The notes: generated by a model not told the origin, from the letters alone. Numbered from the stretch's first letter, positions 16,535-26,206 are shown. The stretch: DNA of 64,000 nt from Planctomycetota bacterium (GCA_019456145.1 VRUL01000002.1:124001-188000), one strand, 5' to 3'. Program-made: numbers and translations.

Positions 16535-17413
16535 CTATTTTTGCACTTCGCCTGTCATCGGCACAAATCGTACCGGCATCACCTTGCTCTTGTGGATTTT
16601 ACCGTCTTTGTCCTTCGTAATCAGCACCAGGTACTGAAATCCCCACGCACTGTCCGTCGGTATAATCATCCTCCCGCCCGGCTTCAACTGCTCAAGCAGC
16701 GGCTCAGGGATGCGCTTGGCGGCCGCGGTTCCGATTATGGCGTCAAAGGGCCCCTTATCAGGCCAGCCGAAGAAACCGTCACCGGCCTTAACAAACACGT
16801 TCTTGTAGCCGAGTTTTTTCAATCGCTCCTTGGCCGTCTTTGCAAGCCCTTCCACAATCTCAATCGTGTAAACTTCACGGGCAATCTCGGCGCAGACCGC
16901 CGCCTGGTAACCCGACCCCGTCCCAATCTCAAAAACCTTCGAGTCGGGCTTGAGCTTTAAGGCATCAGTCATAAAAGCGACAATGTAAGGCTGGCTGATG
17001 GTCTGCCCATGCTCGATGGGCAGCGGATAGTCACTGTATGCATATCGCCGCTGGCTCTTCGGAATAAAGGCGTGGCGGGGGACGATGAGCATGGCCTTTA
17101 ACACGTTCGGGTCCTTAACATCCCGCGCCCGGATTTGCGTGGCGACCATCTTCTTTCGTTCATCGACCCGCTCTTTGAATGCCGGATGATTATGGTCCGG
17201 CCGGGGCACCTTCTTATATTCTTTGACGCCCTGCTGGTTCACATCGGCTGGTGCCTGATTTGAATCAGCTTTTTTATCTCCCGAAGCTAAGATAATCCCA
17301 GGCTTGGTCCCGCTTTTTAAAATCAAAATGCCACACAGCAGTACAATTCCAGCCAGCGCACCAAAAAACGCCGCAATCCGCCTTCTTTTTTCTACCCGCT
17401 CTTTTTTATCCAT
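16535..17413 (-). CDS. pcm: Protein-L-isoaspartate O-methyltransferase, membrane-anchored form
   Basis: 292 residues. The Pcm domain spans about residues 80-285: MVATQIRARDVKDPNVLKAM, PRHAFIPKSQRRYAYSDYPL, GQTISQPYIVAFMTDAL, the SAM-binding loop VFEIGTGSGYQAAVCAEIA and the C-terminal QLKPGGRMIIPTD. It methylates L-isoaspartyl residues so that damaged proteins can be repaired. Unusually, the N terminus has a Lys/Arg-rich start and a hydrophobic helix at about residues 13-32, then a ~45-residue linker, which points to a membrane anchor or export. Exported Pcm homologues exist in several Gram-negative bacteria. It is convergent with the Mth938-like gene. Confidence 0.85.
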   Translation of the reverse strand: MDKKERVEKRRRIAAFFGALAGIVLLCGILILKSGTKPGIILASGDKKADSNQAPADVNQQGVKEYKKVPRPDHNHPAFKERVDERKKMVATQIRARDVKDPNVLKAMLIVPRHAFIPKSQRRYAYSDYPLPIEHGQTISQPYIVAFMTDALKLKPDSKVFEIGTGSGYQAAVCAEIAREVYTIEIVEGLAKTAKERLKKLGYKNVFVKAGDGFFGWPDKGPFDAIIGTAAAKRIPEPLLEQLKPGGRMIIPTDSAWGFQYLVLITKDKDGKIHKSKVMPVRFVPMTGEVQK

Positions 17414-17540
17414 CTGTCATTCCCCCAAATATCATTTTAACTTATCCTAAGTATACTACAAAACCACCCGGCCGTCAATTCCGGCCCGCTAAATCCAAAA
17501 ATCCGCCCCGAATACCTGAAAATTTTATCAAAAAATCCCC

Positions 17541-17568
17541 TTGCCTAACCGATAATACATCTTATAAT
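17541..17568 (+). promoter_or_regulatory. Promoter of tRNA-Gly(GCC)
   Basis: TTGCCT (17541) and TATAAT (17563) are 16 bp apart; the predicted start near 17575 is about 48 bp before the tRNA. Confidence 0.5.
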
Positions 17569-17622
17569 TACAAATTGAATCGAAACTCGGGCCACGAGCG
17601 ACGGGGCACGAGCGATGGATAC

Positions 17623-17694
17623 GCGGGCGTAGCTCAGTGGTAGAGCGTCACGTTGCCAACGTGAATGTCGTGAGTTCAAATCTCATCGCCCGCT
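17623..17694 (+). tRNA. tRNA-Gly (anticodon GCC)
   Basis: The acceptor stem GCGGGCG pairs with CGCCCGC, the D arm contains AGCTCAGTGGTAGAGC, the anticodon loop TTGCCAA sits on a CACG/CGTG stem, and GTTCAAATC forms the T loop. CCA is not encoded. Confidence 0.95.
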
Positions 17695-17903
17695 TTACGA
17701 AACTACTATAAAGGACTATAAATAATATAGTATCGGCGAGTTACCGGCTAAGCACAGTAGTTTGGCGTTGGTCGCCGATATGCTAAATCCCGGAAAACGG
17801 GATGGGAAATTTTTGAGATCCGGCTAAGGAATGTTGTTTTTCCGACGCCTTTTTTGTTTAATATCTCAGAACCGCCAAAGAACAAACGTTTGGGAGCGCC
17901 AAA

Positions 17904-19403
17904 ATGGCCGAAGATGAAAAAGTCGCAGAGACCGAAAACAAAGAGAAACAACCAACAGCTGCGAAAAACACCGTAACAATCCAAGAGGCAGGCCCCTGCA
18001 GGAAAAAGGTCCTCGTAGAGATACCGGAAAAAGCGATAAAGACTGCCACCGAGGAGCAGTACGAAACATTGCGCAAGGAAGCGCTCGTCCCGGGCTTTAG
18101 AAAGGGCAGGGCACCACGCCGACTACTTGAAAAGAGGTTCGGTAAAGAGACAATTGAGCAAATAAAGTTGGAATTGTTGGCCAAGGCCAGCGACTCAGCC
18201 GTAAAGGACAGCGAGCTGAATACCCTTCGTGAGCCTGATATTGACTTTGAGAAAATAGAAATGCCTGACGAAGGCCCCATGAAGTTTGATTTCGAGGTTG
18301 AGGTCCGGCCGGAATTCGATTTGCCCGAACTCCAGGACATTCCGGTAACAAAGAGCAAACTTGAAGTCACAGACGAGCAAGTCGACAGAGAAGTCGAACA
18401 GTTGCGAAAATGGTCAGGAGTCTGGACCCCACGGACCGACGGCGCCGCAGAGGTCGACGACCAGATAATAGCTGATGCCGTCCTCAAGGCCCAGGATGTC
18501 GAAGAAGAGGATAAACTCAACAATATCGAGATATATGTAAGGCCCAATGGTTTTGTCGGGGCAGTCCCCGTAGAGAAGCTCGACGAAGTCCTGGCAGGCG
18601 CAAAAGCCGGAGATACCAAAGAGACAACTGTCGAGGTCCCGAAAACATTCTTCAGAGAAGAGTTTCGAGGAAAAAAGGTGGATGTCCGGATTGACGTCAA
18701 AGATATCAAGACCCTCAAGCCGGCCGCCTTAGACGAAAACTTCCTAAAAAAGTACAATGTCGAAGACGAAAACCAGCTAAAGGAAAAAATCCAGGATTCA
18801 CTCCAGCACCGATTAGAGCAGCAGGTGCGGACAGAGATGACAGAGCAGATTTATAAGTATCTGCTCGAAAATACGGATTTTGACCTGCCCCTGGACATTG
18901 TGGCTGAGCAATCGACCTCACTGCTGCAAAGACAGTACTCAAATATGCTCATGCGGGGACTCTCGCGTGAGCAGGTCGAAGAGAACATGGTGCAGCTTCA
19001 GGCAGGCAGTGAGCAGCGGGCCAAAGAGCAGCTAAAGACATTCTTTATAATGGACAAGATTGCCGACAAGCTCGAGATTGACGTGACCGAAGAGGAGATT
19101 AACGGCCACATTGCACAGTTGGCCATTCAGCAGGGACAGCGCCCGGAAAAGATGAGAGAGCAGATGCTCCGCGACGGCTCGCTCGCCCAGTTCAAGTTAC
19201 AGGTGCGAGAGCAGATGTGCATCGCAAAGTTACTCGAGTCGGCAAAGATAACCGAGAAAAAACCCGAGAAAAAGCCCGATAAGAAAGCCGAAAAAGCCGA
19301 GAAAAATTCTGCAAAAAAACCGGCCAAAAAAACCAATAAAAAAGCAGCCGACTCGGAGAAAAAAGCTTCTAAAAAACGAAAAAAACCAGACAAACAAAAT
19401 TAG
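17904..19403 (+). CDS. tig: Trigger factor (ribosome-associated chaperone / prolyl isomerase)
   Basis: 499 residues. The ribosome-binding signature is present as VPGFRKGRAPRRLLEKRFG at about residues 61-79 (family motif GFRxGK-P), followed by a PPIase-like middle (VDDQIIADAVL to VDVRIDVKDIKTL, ~170-270) and the helical C-terminal chaperone arms (ENQLKEKIQDSLQHRLEQQV onward). It binds nascent chains at the ribosome exit. The last ~55 residues form a Lys/Ala/Glu-rich tail beyond the usual end, of low complexity. It starts a tig-clpP-clpP block, a classic chaperone-protease neighbourhood, although clpX is absent here. Confidence 0.95.
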   Translation: MAEDEKVAETENKEKQPTAAKNTVTIQEAGPCRKKVLVEIPEKAIKTATEEQYETLRKEALVPGFRKGRAPRRLLEKRFGKETIEQIKLELLAKASDSAVKDSELNTLREPDIDFEKIEMPDEGPMKFDFEVEVRPEFDLPELQDIPVTKSKLEVTDEQVDREVEQLRKWSGVWTPRTDGAAEVDDQIIADAVLKAQDVEEEDKLNNIEIYVRPNGFVGAVPVEKLDEVLAGAKAGDTKETTVEVPKTFFREEFRGKKVDVRIDVKDIKTLKPAALDENFLKKYNVEDENQLKEKIQDSLQHRLEQQVRTEMTEQIYKYLLENTDFDLPLDIVAEQSTSLLQRQYSNMLMRGLSREQVEENMVQLQAGSEQRAKEQLKTFFIMDKIADKLEIDVTEEEINGHIAQLAIQQGQRPEKMREQMLRDGSLAQFKLQVREQMCIAKLLESAKITEKKPEKKPDKKAEKAEKNSAKKPAKKTNKKAADSEKKASKKRKKPDKQN

Positions 19404-19529
19404 ACCGAACGCTGAACTGCCGGGTAAGACCAAAAGTTGACTCTAAAAAAAGCCGAATATAAGCGTAACTCGCCGGCAGTGATGCGAGATACGAAATACG
19501 AGATACGAATTATATAAAGGAAAACATAA

Positions 19530-20222
19530 ATGTCTATCGAACATCTCGGCAAAAACTTCACCAAAAACATGGAGACTTACAACCAATACGGCCAGTATCA
19601 ACGATACAGACAGATGAGTCTCGACGATATGCTCCTCGAAAACAGAATCGTCTTTTTGATAGGGGAAATATCATATCAAAGGGCCGCCGAAGTCATTATG
19701 AAGATGCTCTATCTCGACAATCTAAAAAGAGAAGCTGAAATCAACCTCTACATCAATTCTCCGGGCGGTAGTGTCGATGACACCATGGCTATTTACGATA
19801 CTATACGCTTTATCAGTTCCCCCGTTGCGACCTACTGCATCGGCAGGGCGCAATCCGGGGCCGCCGTAATACTGTCTGCCGGCACAAAGGGAAAAAGACA
19901 CGCGCTTCCACACGCAAAAATTATGCTCCACCAGGTATGGGGAGGAGTCAGCGGACAGGCGGCCGATATCAAAATACAGGCCGAAGAAATCATAAAAGCA
20001 AAAAAGATGATAAACGATATTCTCGCCAAGCACTCCGGACAGCCGGCTGAAAAAATCGCCGCCGAGACCGAAAGAGACAGATATATGACTGCTGAAGAGG
20101 CGTATCAGTACGGACTTATCGATGAGGTCCTCCACGAAGAAGATAAAAAAGATAAAAAAGAAAAAAAAGAAAAAGAAAAAGAAAAAGAAAAAGAAAAAAA
20201 TAAAAATAAAAATAAAAAGTAA
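19530..20222 (+). CDS. clpP: ATP-dependent Clp protease proteolytic subunit, copy 1
   Basis: 230 residues. The triad can be placed: Ser in CIGRAQSGAAVIL, His in IMLHQVWGG, Asp in [33 protein letters not shown] is the oxyanion-side loop. The Ser context (AQSGAA) departs from the usual AASMGA and may mark a specialised paralogue. After residue ~205 the protein ends in about 25 Lys/Glu/Asn residues encoded by an A-rich, near-repetitive stretch (20140-20222), a disordered extra tail. It lies 22 bp before the second clpP, so mixed 14-mers are plausible, as in other bacteria with two ClpP proteins. Confidence 0.92.
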   Translation: MSIEHLGKNFTKNMETYNQYGQYQRYRQMSLDDMLLENRIVFLIGEISYQRAAEVIMKMLYLDNLKREAEINLYINSPGGSVDDTMAIYDTIRFISSPVATYCIGRAQSGAAVILSAGTKGKRHALPHAKIMLHQVWGGVSGQAADIKIQAEEIIKAKKMINDILAKHSGQPAEKIAAETERDRYMTAEEAYQYGLIDEVLHEEDKKDKKEKKEKEKEKEKEKNKNKNKK

Positions 20223-20244
20223 AATTTAATTCGAGATATGAAAT

Positions 20245-20871
20245 ATGACTATTAATCAAACCTTAGTACCGATTGTTATTGAGAAAAGTGGTAGAACAGA
20301 AAGAGCTTACGACATCTATTCGAGACTCCTAAAGGACAGGATTGTCTTTCTCGGAGGATCAATTGATGATGCCACCGCCAATCTAATCATCGCCCAGATG
20401 CTGTTTTTGAGCAATGAAGACAGCAAGAACGACATCCATTTTTACATCAATTCACCTGGGGGCTCCATTACTGCAGGACTGGCCATCTACGATTCAATGC
20501 AGTTTTTGCGCTGCGACGTCGCAACATATTGCGTCGGACAGGCCGCGAGCATGGCTGCCGTCTTATTGGCAGGAGGCAAGGCCGGCAAACGATTTCTTTT
20601 GGCAAACAACAGGATTCTTTTGCACCAGCCACTAATCACCGGCATACTCGAGGGACCCGCTACTGACCTCGAAATAGAAGCAAAGGAAATACTGCGCCTG
20701 CGGGCCCGGCTATACGACATATTGTCAAATCATACCGGACAAAAGCCGGAGAAAGTCGAAAAGGATTGCGACCGCAACCTATGGCTCGACGCAGAGGAGG
20801 CTATAAACTACGGACTCGCAGACAGAATATTGCAAAAAGCGCCCGAAATCGTCAGGCAGCAGGAGCAGTAA
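20245..20871 (+). CDS. clpP: ATP-dependent Clp protease proteolytic subunit, copy 2
   Basis: 208 residues with the canonical motifs: [20 protein letters not shown], nucleophile Ser in [16 protein letters not shown], His in [11 protein letters not shown], Asp in [13 protein letters not shown]. This is the more standard of the two copies and forms the chambered protease with a Clp ATPase. Cotranscription with tig and the first clpP is likely from the short spacing and shared strand. Confidence 0.93.
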   Translation: MTINQTLVPIVIEKSGRTERAYDIYSRLLKDRIVFLGGSIDDATANLIIAQMLFLSNEDSKNDIHFYINSPGGSITAGLAIYDSMQFLRCDVATYCVGQAASMAAVLLAGGKAGKRFLLANNRILLHQPLITGILEGPATDLEIEAKEILRLRARLYDILSNHTGQKPEKVEKDCDRNLWLDAEEAINYGLADRILQKAPEIVRQQEQ

Positions 20872-20873
20872 TC

Positions 20874-21527
20874 ATGAATATCCAATACCGAAATTCCAAC
20901 TTCGCCGCTCGGCGGCTCACTGTCGTAGCCATGCTTTTGTGCTTTTGTGTTCTGATGCACTTTACCGCAGGCTGTCAAAACACCGAAATCAGGAAAAACC
21001 CGCTGGCAGAACAGGTGGACACCCTCAGTAACGACAAAAAACAACTGACACGCCAAATCGAGCAGTTGGAATCTCAAAATAAAGACCTGAAAACACAAAT
21101 AAACACTCTGCACGGCTTGGCCGATGACATCAGGATAAAGGAAATCTATGATGTTAAAAGAATCAAGGTTACAAAGTACACTAACATTCTTGACAAAGAC
21201 AAAAACGGCACAAGGGAAACACTCATTGTCTACTTACAGCCCATCGACCAGGATGGCGACATAATAAAGGCCGCAGGCACTGTAGACGTGCAGTTGCTGG
21301 ACCTGGACAAAGACAAGGACCCCGTTTTACTCCGAAAATGGCACCTCACGCCGGCCCAGCTAAGAAAGCTCTGGTTCAACGCATTGATGAAGACACATTA
21401 CAGAATGACTTTCGACGTTTCCGACAAGGTCGAAAATTATGACAAACCCCTGACGGTAACGGTCACCTTTACAGATTACCTCTCAGGCAAAGTCTTCGAA
21501 GAGCAAAGGCTTATCAAGCCACAATAA
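20874..21527 (+). CDS. Lipoprotein with coiled coil
   Basis: From ATG 20874, two bases after the clpP stop, the product is 217 residues. A lipoprotein signal ends in FTAGC, and a coiled coil follows (QVDTLSNDKKQLTRQIEQLE, KDLKTQINTLH), then a beta-rich domain (TLIVYLQPIDQDGDIIKAAG, LTVTVTFTDYLSGKVFEEQ). No family is recognised. The position suggests cotranscription with the protease genes, but the envelope location argues for a separate role. Confidence 0.75.
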   Translation: MNIQYRNSNFAARRLTVVAMLLCFCVLMHFTAGCQNTEIRKNPLAEQVDTLSNDKKQLTRQIEQLESQNKDLKTQINTLHGLADDIRIKEIYDVKRIKVTKYTNILDKDKNGTRETLIVYLQPIDQDGDIIKAAGTVDVQLLDLDKDKDPVLLRKWHLTPAQLRKLWFNALMKTHYRMTFDVSDKVENYDKPLTVTVTFTDYLSGKVFEEQRLIKPQ

Positions 21528-21606
21528 GAACAGAAGAACAAAAGCACGAGGCCTGGAACCCGAATTTCGGTAAGGGGTAATTGCGCCTGTAAGACAAATT
21601 GATTTG

Positions 21607-22686
21607 TTAAACCACGGATTTCTCAAAAAGCCCGTAGGCGGCCAGCAAGCCGCGCATCATATCTGTCACGGTAACTATTCCAACAAGCTTTTTGTCCTGG
21701 TCAGTCACAGGCAGACAGCTTATATTCATCTCATACAGCATTTTCACGGCAGTGTAGAAGTCACAGCTCGGTAAGACATCAGTTACGTCTCGCTTCATAA
21801 TCTGTTGGAGGTCTTGCTGTGTGGCCTGCTCGTTCGGCGCAACATCGAACAACCTGCCGCGAAATACATCAGTCCCCGGCTCGAATGGCTTGCTGTGAAA
21901 CGGAAGATAGCGAAGAACGTCTCTATCGGAGATTACCCCCACCAGTTTCTTGTGCTTATCTACAATCGGAACGTGCCTGAGCTTGCCCTTCTGCATAACC
22001 TCCATTGCTTTGGCCAAACTGTCTCGCTCCTGCAGGCAAACCACTTCCTCGGTCATAATATCTTCAACTGTTCGCAGGATCCTTGAGAAAGCGGGCATCA
22101 TCTCGTCCGAATTTCCCGACAGCAGGTCGACAAAACGCCTCCTTTGCTCTGTCTCTTCGGCCTTCGAGCATAGGTGGCGGATTGTATCAAGCCTCATAAA
22201 CAGCTTCAAAATGTCCGTGGACGTAACGATACCAACTAAATTTTGCTCATCCAGAACAGGGACCATATTGACGTGATTATCAACCATGATGCTAATCATC
22301 TCTTTTATGGGTGTCTCAGGTGATACGGACTTGGGACCTCTGGTGACAAGTTGGACCAGAGGCTGTTTGAGAGCCTCTGTGTCTGAATCTTCCTGGCCGA
22401 TTTTACCCAAATAAGGAGATACTTGTCGGAACACATCTCGCTGGGAAACAATACCAACGAAGCATCGTTTTTCATCTTCTCCGCTCGGGCTGTCTATTAC
22501 CGGTATGTGTCGGACCCGGTTCTCCTTCATAAACTTAATACACGCCTCTACGGTATCGTCCAGCGTCAGCGTCTTGACATCTTTGGTCATCACATCCTTG
22601 ACTTGACACACCATCTTAAAAAAGACATTCTTCCCGGCGGACAAATCATCTAACAGGTCGACAAGTCTAAATTCTTCCTCTGGCAT
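21607..22686 (-). CDS. Protein with four CBS domains
   Basis: 359 residues made almost wholly of CBS motifs in two Bateman pairs: VKDVMTKDVKTLTLDDTVEA, VTRGPKSVSPETPIKEM, VEDIMTEEVVCLQERDSLAK and MKRDVTDVLPSCDFYTAVKM, each followed by HIPVID / MVPVLD / HVPIVDK / CLPVTD and GIVS(Q/T) or GVISDRD strands. CBS pairs bind adenine nucleotides and act as energy or ligand sensors. There is no attached catalytic or membrane domain, so it may regulate a partner in trans. The roughly 335 bp upstream (22687-23021) hold no gene that I can see. Confidence 0.9.
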   Translation of the reverse strand: MPEEEFRLVDLLDDLSAGKNVFFKMVCQVKDVMTKDVKTLTLDDTVEACIKFMKENRVRHIPVIDSPSGEDEKRCFVGIVSQRDVFRQVSPYLGKIGQEDSDTEALKQPLVQLVTRGPKSVSPETPIKEMISIMVDNHVNMVPVLDEQNLVGIVTSTDILKLFMRLDTIRHLCSKAEETEQRRRFVDLLSGNSDEMMPAFSRILRTVEDIMTEEVVCLQERDSLAKAMEVMQKGKLRHVPIVDKHKKLVGVISDRDVLRYLPFHSKPFEPGTDVFRGRLFDVAPNEQATQQDLQQIMKRDVTDVLPSCDFYTAVKMLYEMNISCLPVTDQDKKLVGIVTVTDMMRGLLAAYGLFEKSVV

Positions 22687-23021
22687 ATTCTTTCTCTTGA
22701 TGGCTAAGACAGCTACCCCGCGAAACAGAAATTACTCGTAACCTTATAACACCACTGTTTTTGTCGACAAAGAAGGTGAACCACTTTAGCAAATCAGGCA
22801 CGCCAAAAGCAAACTGCTGTAAAAATAGACCGATAATTGATATTAAAAACCGTCTTTCTCTCATCACCGGGCCCCTCAAGTAAGAATTCCTGCAAAAAAC
22901 AGTTTTGGATTTTCGATTTTCTTAACGGACAAGGCCGACAACACCTAAATCCCCTTGCAAACACATCACTTCCTTATAAAATATTTGCATACAGAATCTT
23001 TTTCATAGATGATATCAGGTT

Positions 23022-23450
23022 ATGGACATGCTTTCGTTTGATGACATCAGGAGCAAAAAACCCGCGGAAATACACGGCGACCTCCACGCAACTTCAGATG
23101 GATTTTACTTCCTGGCCTTTAGAAAAGTCAATAGCTGGGCCATGGTCCTTCAGCTCTACTTTGGGCTTCTGGGTATGTGGTTAGCGCATCGCTCCGACAA
23201 AAAACGAAAGCTTGAGATGGAACAATGGCGCCAAGCCCATGGAGGACGGCACGTGGACGAGCTGGCCGCGGAATTAGAAGGTTCCTGGGTGGTCTTGCAT
23301 CAGGACATTAAGATTATCAAACCGCGTTTTGCACGTACGGGGGTAGTTATCGAACATTCAGATGGGAAAAAGTTCTCGGTCGAAACAAAGAAAGACCAGT
23401 GGAAACAAATAGAGGAGTATGCCCGCCGGCAAAACTGGCCAGTAAAGTAA
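23022..23450 (+). CDS. Hypothetical protein, 142 aa
   Basis: Not recognised. One moderately hydrophobic stretch (WAMVLQLYFGLLGMWLA, ~residues 40-56) could be a membrane segment; the rest is charged. An alternative ATG two codons downstream (23028) gives MLSFDDIRSKKP. It stands before the methyltransferase gene on the same strand with 56 bp between. Confidence 0.6.
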   Translation: MDMLSFDDIRSKKPAEIHGDLHATSDGFYFLAFRKVNSWAMVLQLYFGLLGMWLAHRSDKKRKLEMEQWRQAHGGRHVDELAAELEGSWVVLHQDIKIIKPRFARTGVVIEHSDGKKFSVETKKDQWKQIEEYARRQNWPVK

Positions 23451-23506
23451 AAACAGGCCCCCTTAATTCGCCTTGCATTGTCAGCCCGATGATGTAATAT
23501 GTCGCT

Positions 23507-24454
23507 ATGCAAAAATTCCTCAACAAGATAATATGCGGCGACTGCATAGAAGTTTTGGGTAAAATCCGAAAACCCTTTGCCGACCTTATCTTTGCCGACC
23601 CGCCCTTTAACATCGGCTACAAATACGATAAATACAACGACAGGATCAAAAAGAAAAACTACATCGCATGGACTAAAGACTGGATGACAGTCTGCAAAAA
23701 CCTCTTAAAACCCAGGGGCTCGTTCTACATAGCAATCGGAGATGATTACGCCGCGAACGTAAAAATCATAGCCGACGAATTAGGGCTTTTTATGCGAAAC
23801 TGGATTATCTGGCACTACACATTCGGACAGCAGATGAAACGAAAATTCTCCCGCTCGCATACACATATATTTTACTTCGTAAATGACAAAGACAACTTTA
23901 CTTTTAACGACCACGCTGTTCGCGTCCCCTCAGATAGGCAGTTAATCTATAACGACAGTCGCGCCAATCCCGCAGGCAAGATGCCCGACGATGTCTGGCA
24001 CGAATACTCCCGTGTCTGCGGGACCTTTAAGGAACGCACCGGCTGGCACCCATGCCAGATGCCCGAAAGCCTGCTCAAGAGAATCATAGCGGCAAGCTCC
24101 AACTCGGAAGACTGGGTGCTTGATCCTTTCAGTGGTTCGGGAACTACCCCGGTCACTGCTGCTCAATTAGGTAGAAATTATCTCGGCGTAGAAATCTCTA
24201 ATGAGTATGTTGAAAACGCAAAAAAACGTCTGGCACAATTAAAAAAGCATAAGCAGGCCGATTCGTTTCTTAATAGCACCGAACTAAATGAACTAAAGAG
24301 GCTTGTTGTAGACATAAAAAAGCCCGTAAAGCAAATTACTGCCGACAAAAACCTCCTGGAGTTGTTCGCAAATCAATTTGCTCTGCGAATGAACAACCAT
24401 AAGCGATATAGTAAAAAAGAGATAGTAATGGCTTTAGAGGGTATCGCCGATTGA
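23507..24454 (+). CDS. DNA methyltransferase (N4-cytosine / N6-adenine type, beta class), orphan
   Basis: 315 residues. The catalytic motif IV, FADPPFNIGYKYDKY, comes first (about residues 30-44) and the SAM-binding motif I, LDPFSGSGTTPVTAAQLGRN, comes late (about 204-223), the order of beta-class enzymes. An extra C-terminal ~65 residues follow LGVEISNEYVENAKKRL. No restriction endonuclease is adjacent, so it is an orphan methylase, possibly regulatory. Its stop overlaps the TTG start of lnt by 4 bp, so it appears cotranscribed with lnt. Target site unknown. Confidence 0.88.
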   Translation: MQKFLNKIICGDCIEVLGKIRKPFADLIFADPPFNIGYKYDKYNDRIKKKNYIAWTKDWMTVCKNLLKPRGSFYIAIGDDYAANVKIIADELGLFMRNWIIWHYTFGQQMKRKFSRSHTHIFYFVNDKDNFTFNDHAVRVPSDRQLIYNDSRANPAGKMPDDVWHEYSRVCGTFKERTGWHPCQMPESLLKRIIAASSNSEDWVLDPFSGSGTTPVTAAQLGRNYLGVEISNEYVENAKKRLAQLKKHKQADSFLNSTELNELKRLVVDIKKPVKQITADKNLLELFANQFALRMNNHKRYSKKEIVMALEGIAD

Positions 24455-26205
24455 AAAATGTGAAGCTCAAGAATTTTCTCCTGCTTTGCCCCCCTTTCAT
24501 CGCAAGTGCCGTAATGCTGACGGTGATTCAGACGCCGATTAGCCTCTCGCCCCTTGCGTGGATATCGCTCGTGCCTTTTATCCTGGCCTGCTCGCCCGGT
24601 GCAAAACCCAAACCCCTGGCCCTTGCAGCCTACCTGGTTGCAGCCTGCTATTGGCTTGGCAATATATACTGGATAGCTCCGATAACATTGATGGGCTGGA
24701 TTTTACTCTGTTTATACACAGCTTTATTCTGGCCGATTCTCGCCCTGTGCCTGCGTTATTGCAGAACAAAAAAAATACCATTATTCCTGACTGTTCCCGT
24801 ACTCTTCGTCGGCGCCGAACGTCTCCGCGGCCTTTTCTTAGGCGGCTTTTTCTGGCGGTTCCTCGCACACAGCCAATATCAGAATATCACAGTCATCCAG
24901 ATAGCGGACTTCTTCGGAGCTGCCGGAATCTCGTTTCTAATTGCAATGGTCAATGGCCTCCTGGCCGATTTGATAATCGCCGCTCAACAGAAAAAACTCT
25001 TCAAAGTAAGCAATTTTATAAAGACAGCCGTAGTATGCACTGCAATGCTGGCAACAATCTTGTATGGACGATGGAGGATAAATCAATCCGACAGGTTCGT
25101 AACCGATGGCCCGGTCGTTGCCTCGCTGCAGTCAAACGTCCCACAGTGGATCAAAACTGAAGCTCTGCGGGGAGAGGCCGAAATCGCTCAGCAGACTTCT
25201 CAGCAAATCTTCGATGACCTGATGAAAAAAAGCAAGGCAAGTTCCAAAGAAGGCGCACAACTAATCATCTGGCCCGAAACAATGGTACAGGCAACTTTGA
25301 ATGACGAGGTCCTGGCATATTTCGAATCCTCAAGCCAGGCAAGGCTCTTTGACAAAGCCCTCTCGGAACACGCCGCCAACAATGCGTATTTGCTCATCGG
25401 CGCCTACTCAGGCAAGGTTGAATTTCGAAACACCCAGCCTGTCATGGCCGAAAGGTACAACTCGGCGATTCTTTACAAACCTGATGGTCTCAAGTACTCC
25501 AAACACTATAGCAAAATGCATCTGGTCCTCTTCGGAGAGGTACTGCCGTTTAGAAACAGTTCCCCTTTCCTTTTTAACCTTTTGATGAAATTTAATCCTT
25601 ATGGTTACGACCATTCACTTGACGCTGGCACTGAATATACTGTTTATGAAATGGCCTGCCCCGTCGGAAACGACACATCAGACCCCCAAAACGGCACATA
25701 CAAATTCAGTGTAATAATTTGTTATGAAGCTACCATACCTGCCATTGTCCGAAGATTTGCCCTGGACCAACAGGACCGAAAGCAGATTCACTGGCTCATT
25801 AACATAAGTAACGACGGCTGGTTTGTTGGATTCAGGGATAATGAGGTTTCACCGAGCACAGAGCTTGCCCAACATATGGCTATATGTGTTTTCCGGGCCG
25901 TTGAAAACAGGCTCAGCATCGTACGAAGCGTCAATACCGGCATAAGCTGCATAATCGACACACTCGGACGGGTAAAAAATGGCTATTTGGCCGGCACTTT
26001 GCCCCAAAAGGCCATCGAACGCAAAGGTATCGATGGGTGGTTCGTCGATAAATTGACGATAGATAAAAGGAAAACTTTTTTCAGTAAATACGGCCAATGG
26101 CTGGATTTTTGTTGTGCTCTCGGCCTTATTTTGCTCATAATTATTTCAGCCTGGGCAGGTATTATCCGAAATAAAATAGATAGTATTGCTTTACGGCAGC
26201 ACTAA
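24451..26205 (+). CDS. lnt: Apolipoprotein N-acyltransferase
   Basis: 584 residues with about seven N-terminal membrane helices and a nitrilase domain. The triad is visible: Glu in WPETMVQ (~276), Lys in YSKMHLVLFGE (~354) and Cys in VIICYEATIP (~424). It adds the third acyl chain to lipoproteins at the periplasmic face, which fits the several lipoproteins in this window. The start is TTG 24451 overlapping the methylase stop (ATTGA); a GTG three codons later is an alternative. A C-terminal membrane helix is present (LDFCCALGLILLIIISAWAG). Confidence 0.92.
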   Translation: MKNVKLKNFLLLCPPFIASAVMLTVIQTPISLSPLAWISLVPFILACSPGAKPKPLALAAYLVAACYWLGNIYWIAPITLMGWILLCLYTALFWPILALCLRYCRTKKIPLFLTVPVLFVGAERLRGLFLGGFFWRFLAHSQYQNITVIQIADFFGAAGISFLIAMVNGLLADLIIAAQQKKLFKVSNFIKTAVVCTAMLATILYGRWRINQSDRFVTDGPVVASLQSNVPQWIKTEALRGEAEIAQQTSQQIFDDLMKKSKASSKEGAQLIIWPETMVQATLNDEVLAYFESSSQARLFDKALSEHAANNAYLLIGAYSGKVEFRNTQPVMAERYNSAILYKPDGLKYSKHYSKMHLVLFGEVLPFRNSSPFLFNLLMKFNPYGYDHSLDAGTEYTVYEMACPVGNDTSDPQNGTYKFSVIICYEATIPAIVRRFALDQQDRKQIHWLINISNDGWFVGFRDNEVSPSTELAQHMAICVFRAVENRLSIVRSVNTGISCIIDTLGRVKNGYLAGTLPQKAIERKGIDGWFVDKLTIDKRKTFFSKYGQWLDFCCALGLILLIIISAWAGIIRNKIDSIALRQH

Positions 26206-26206
26206 T

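Noticed and set aside
21607-22686. IMP dehydrogenase or a CBS-containing transporter
   Set aside because: The protein consists only of CBS motifs; no catalytic barrel or membrane helices.
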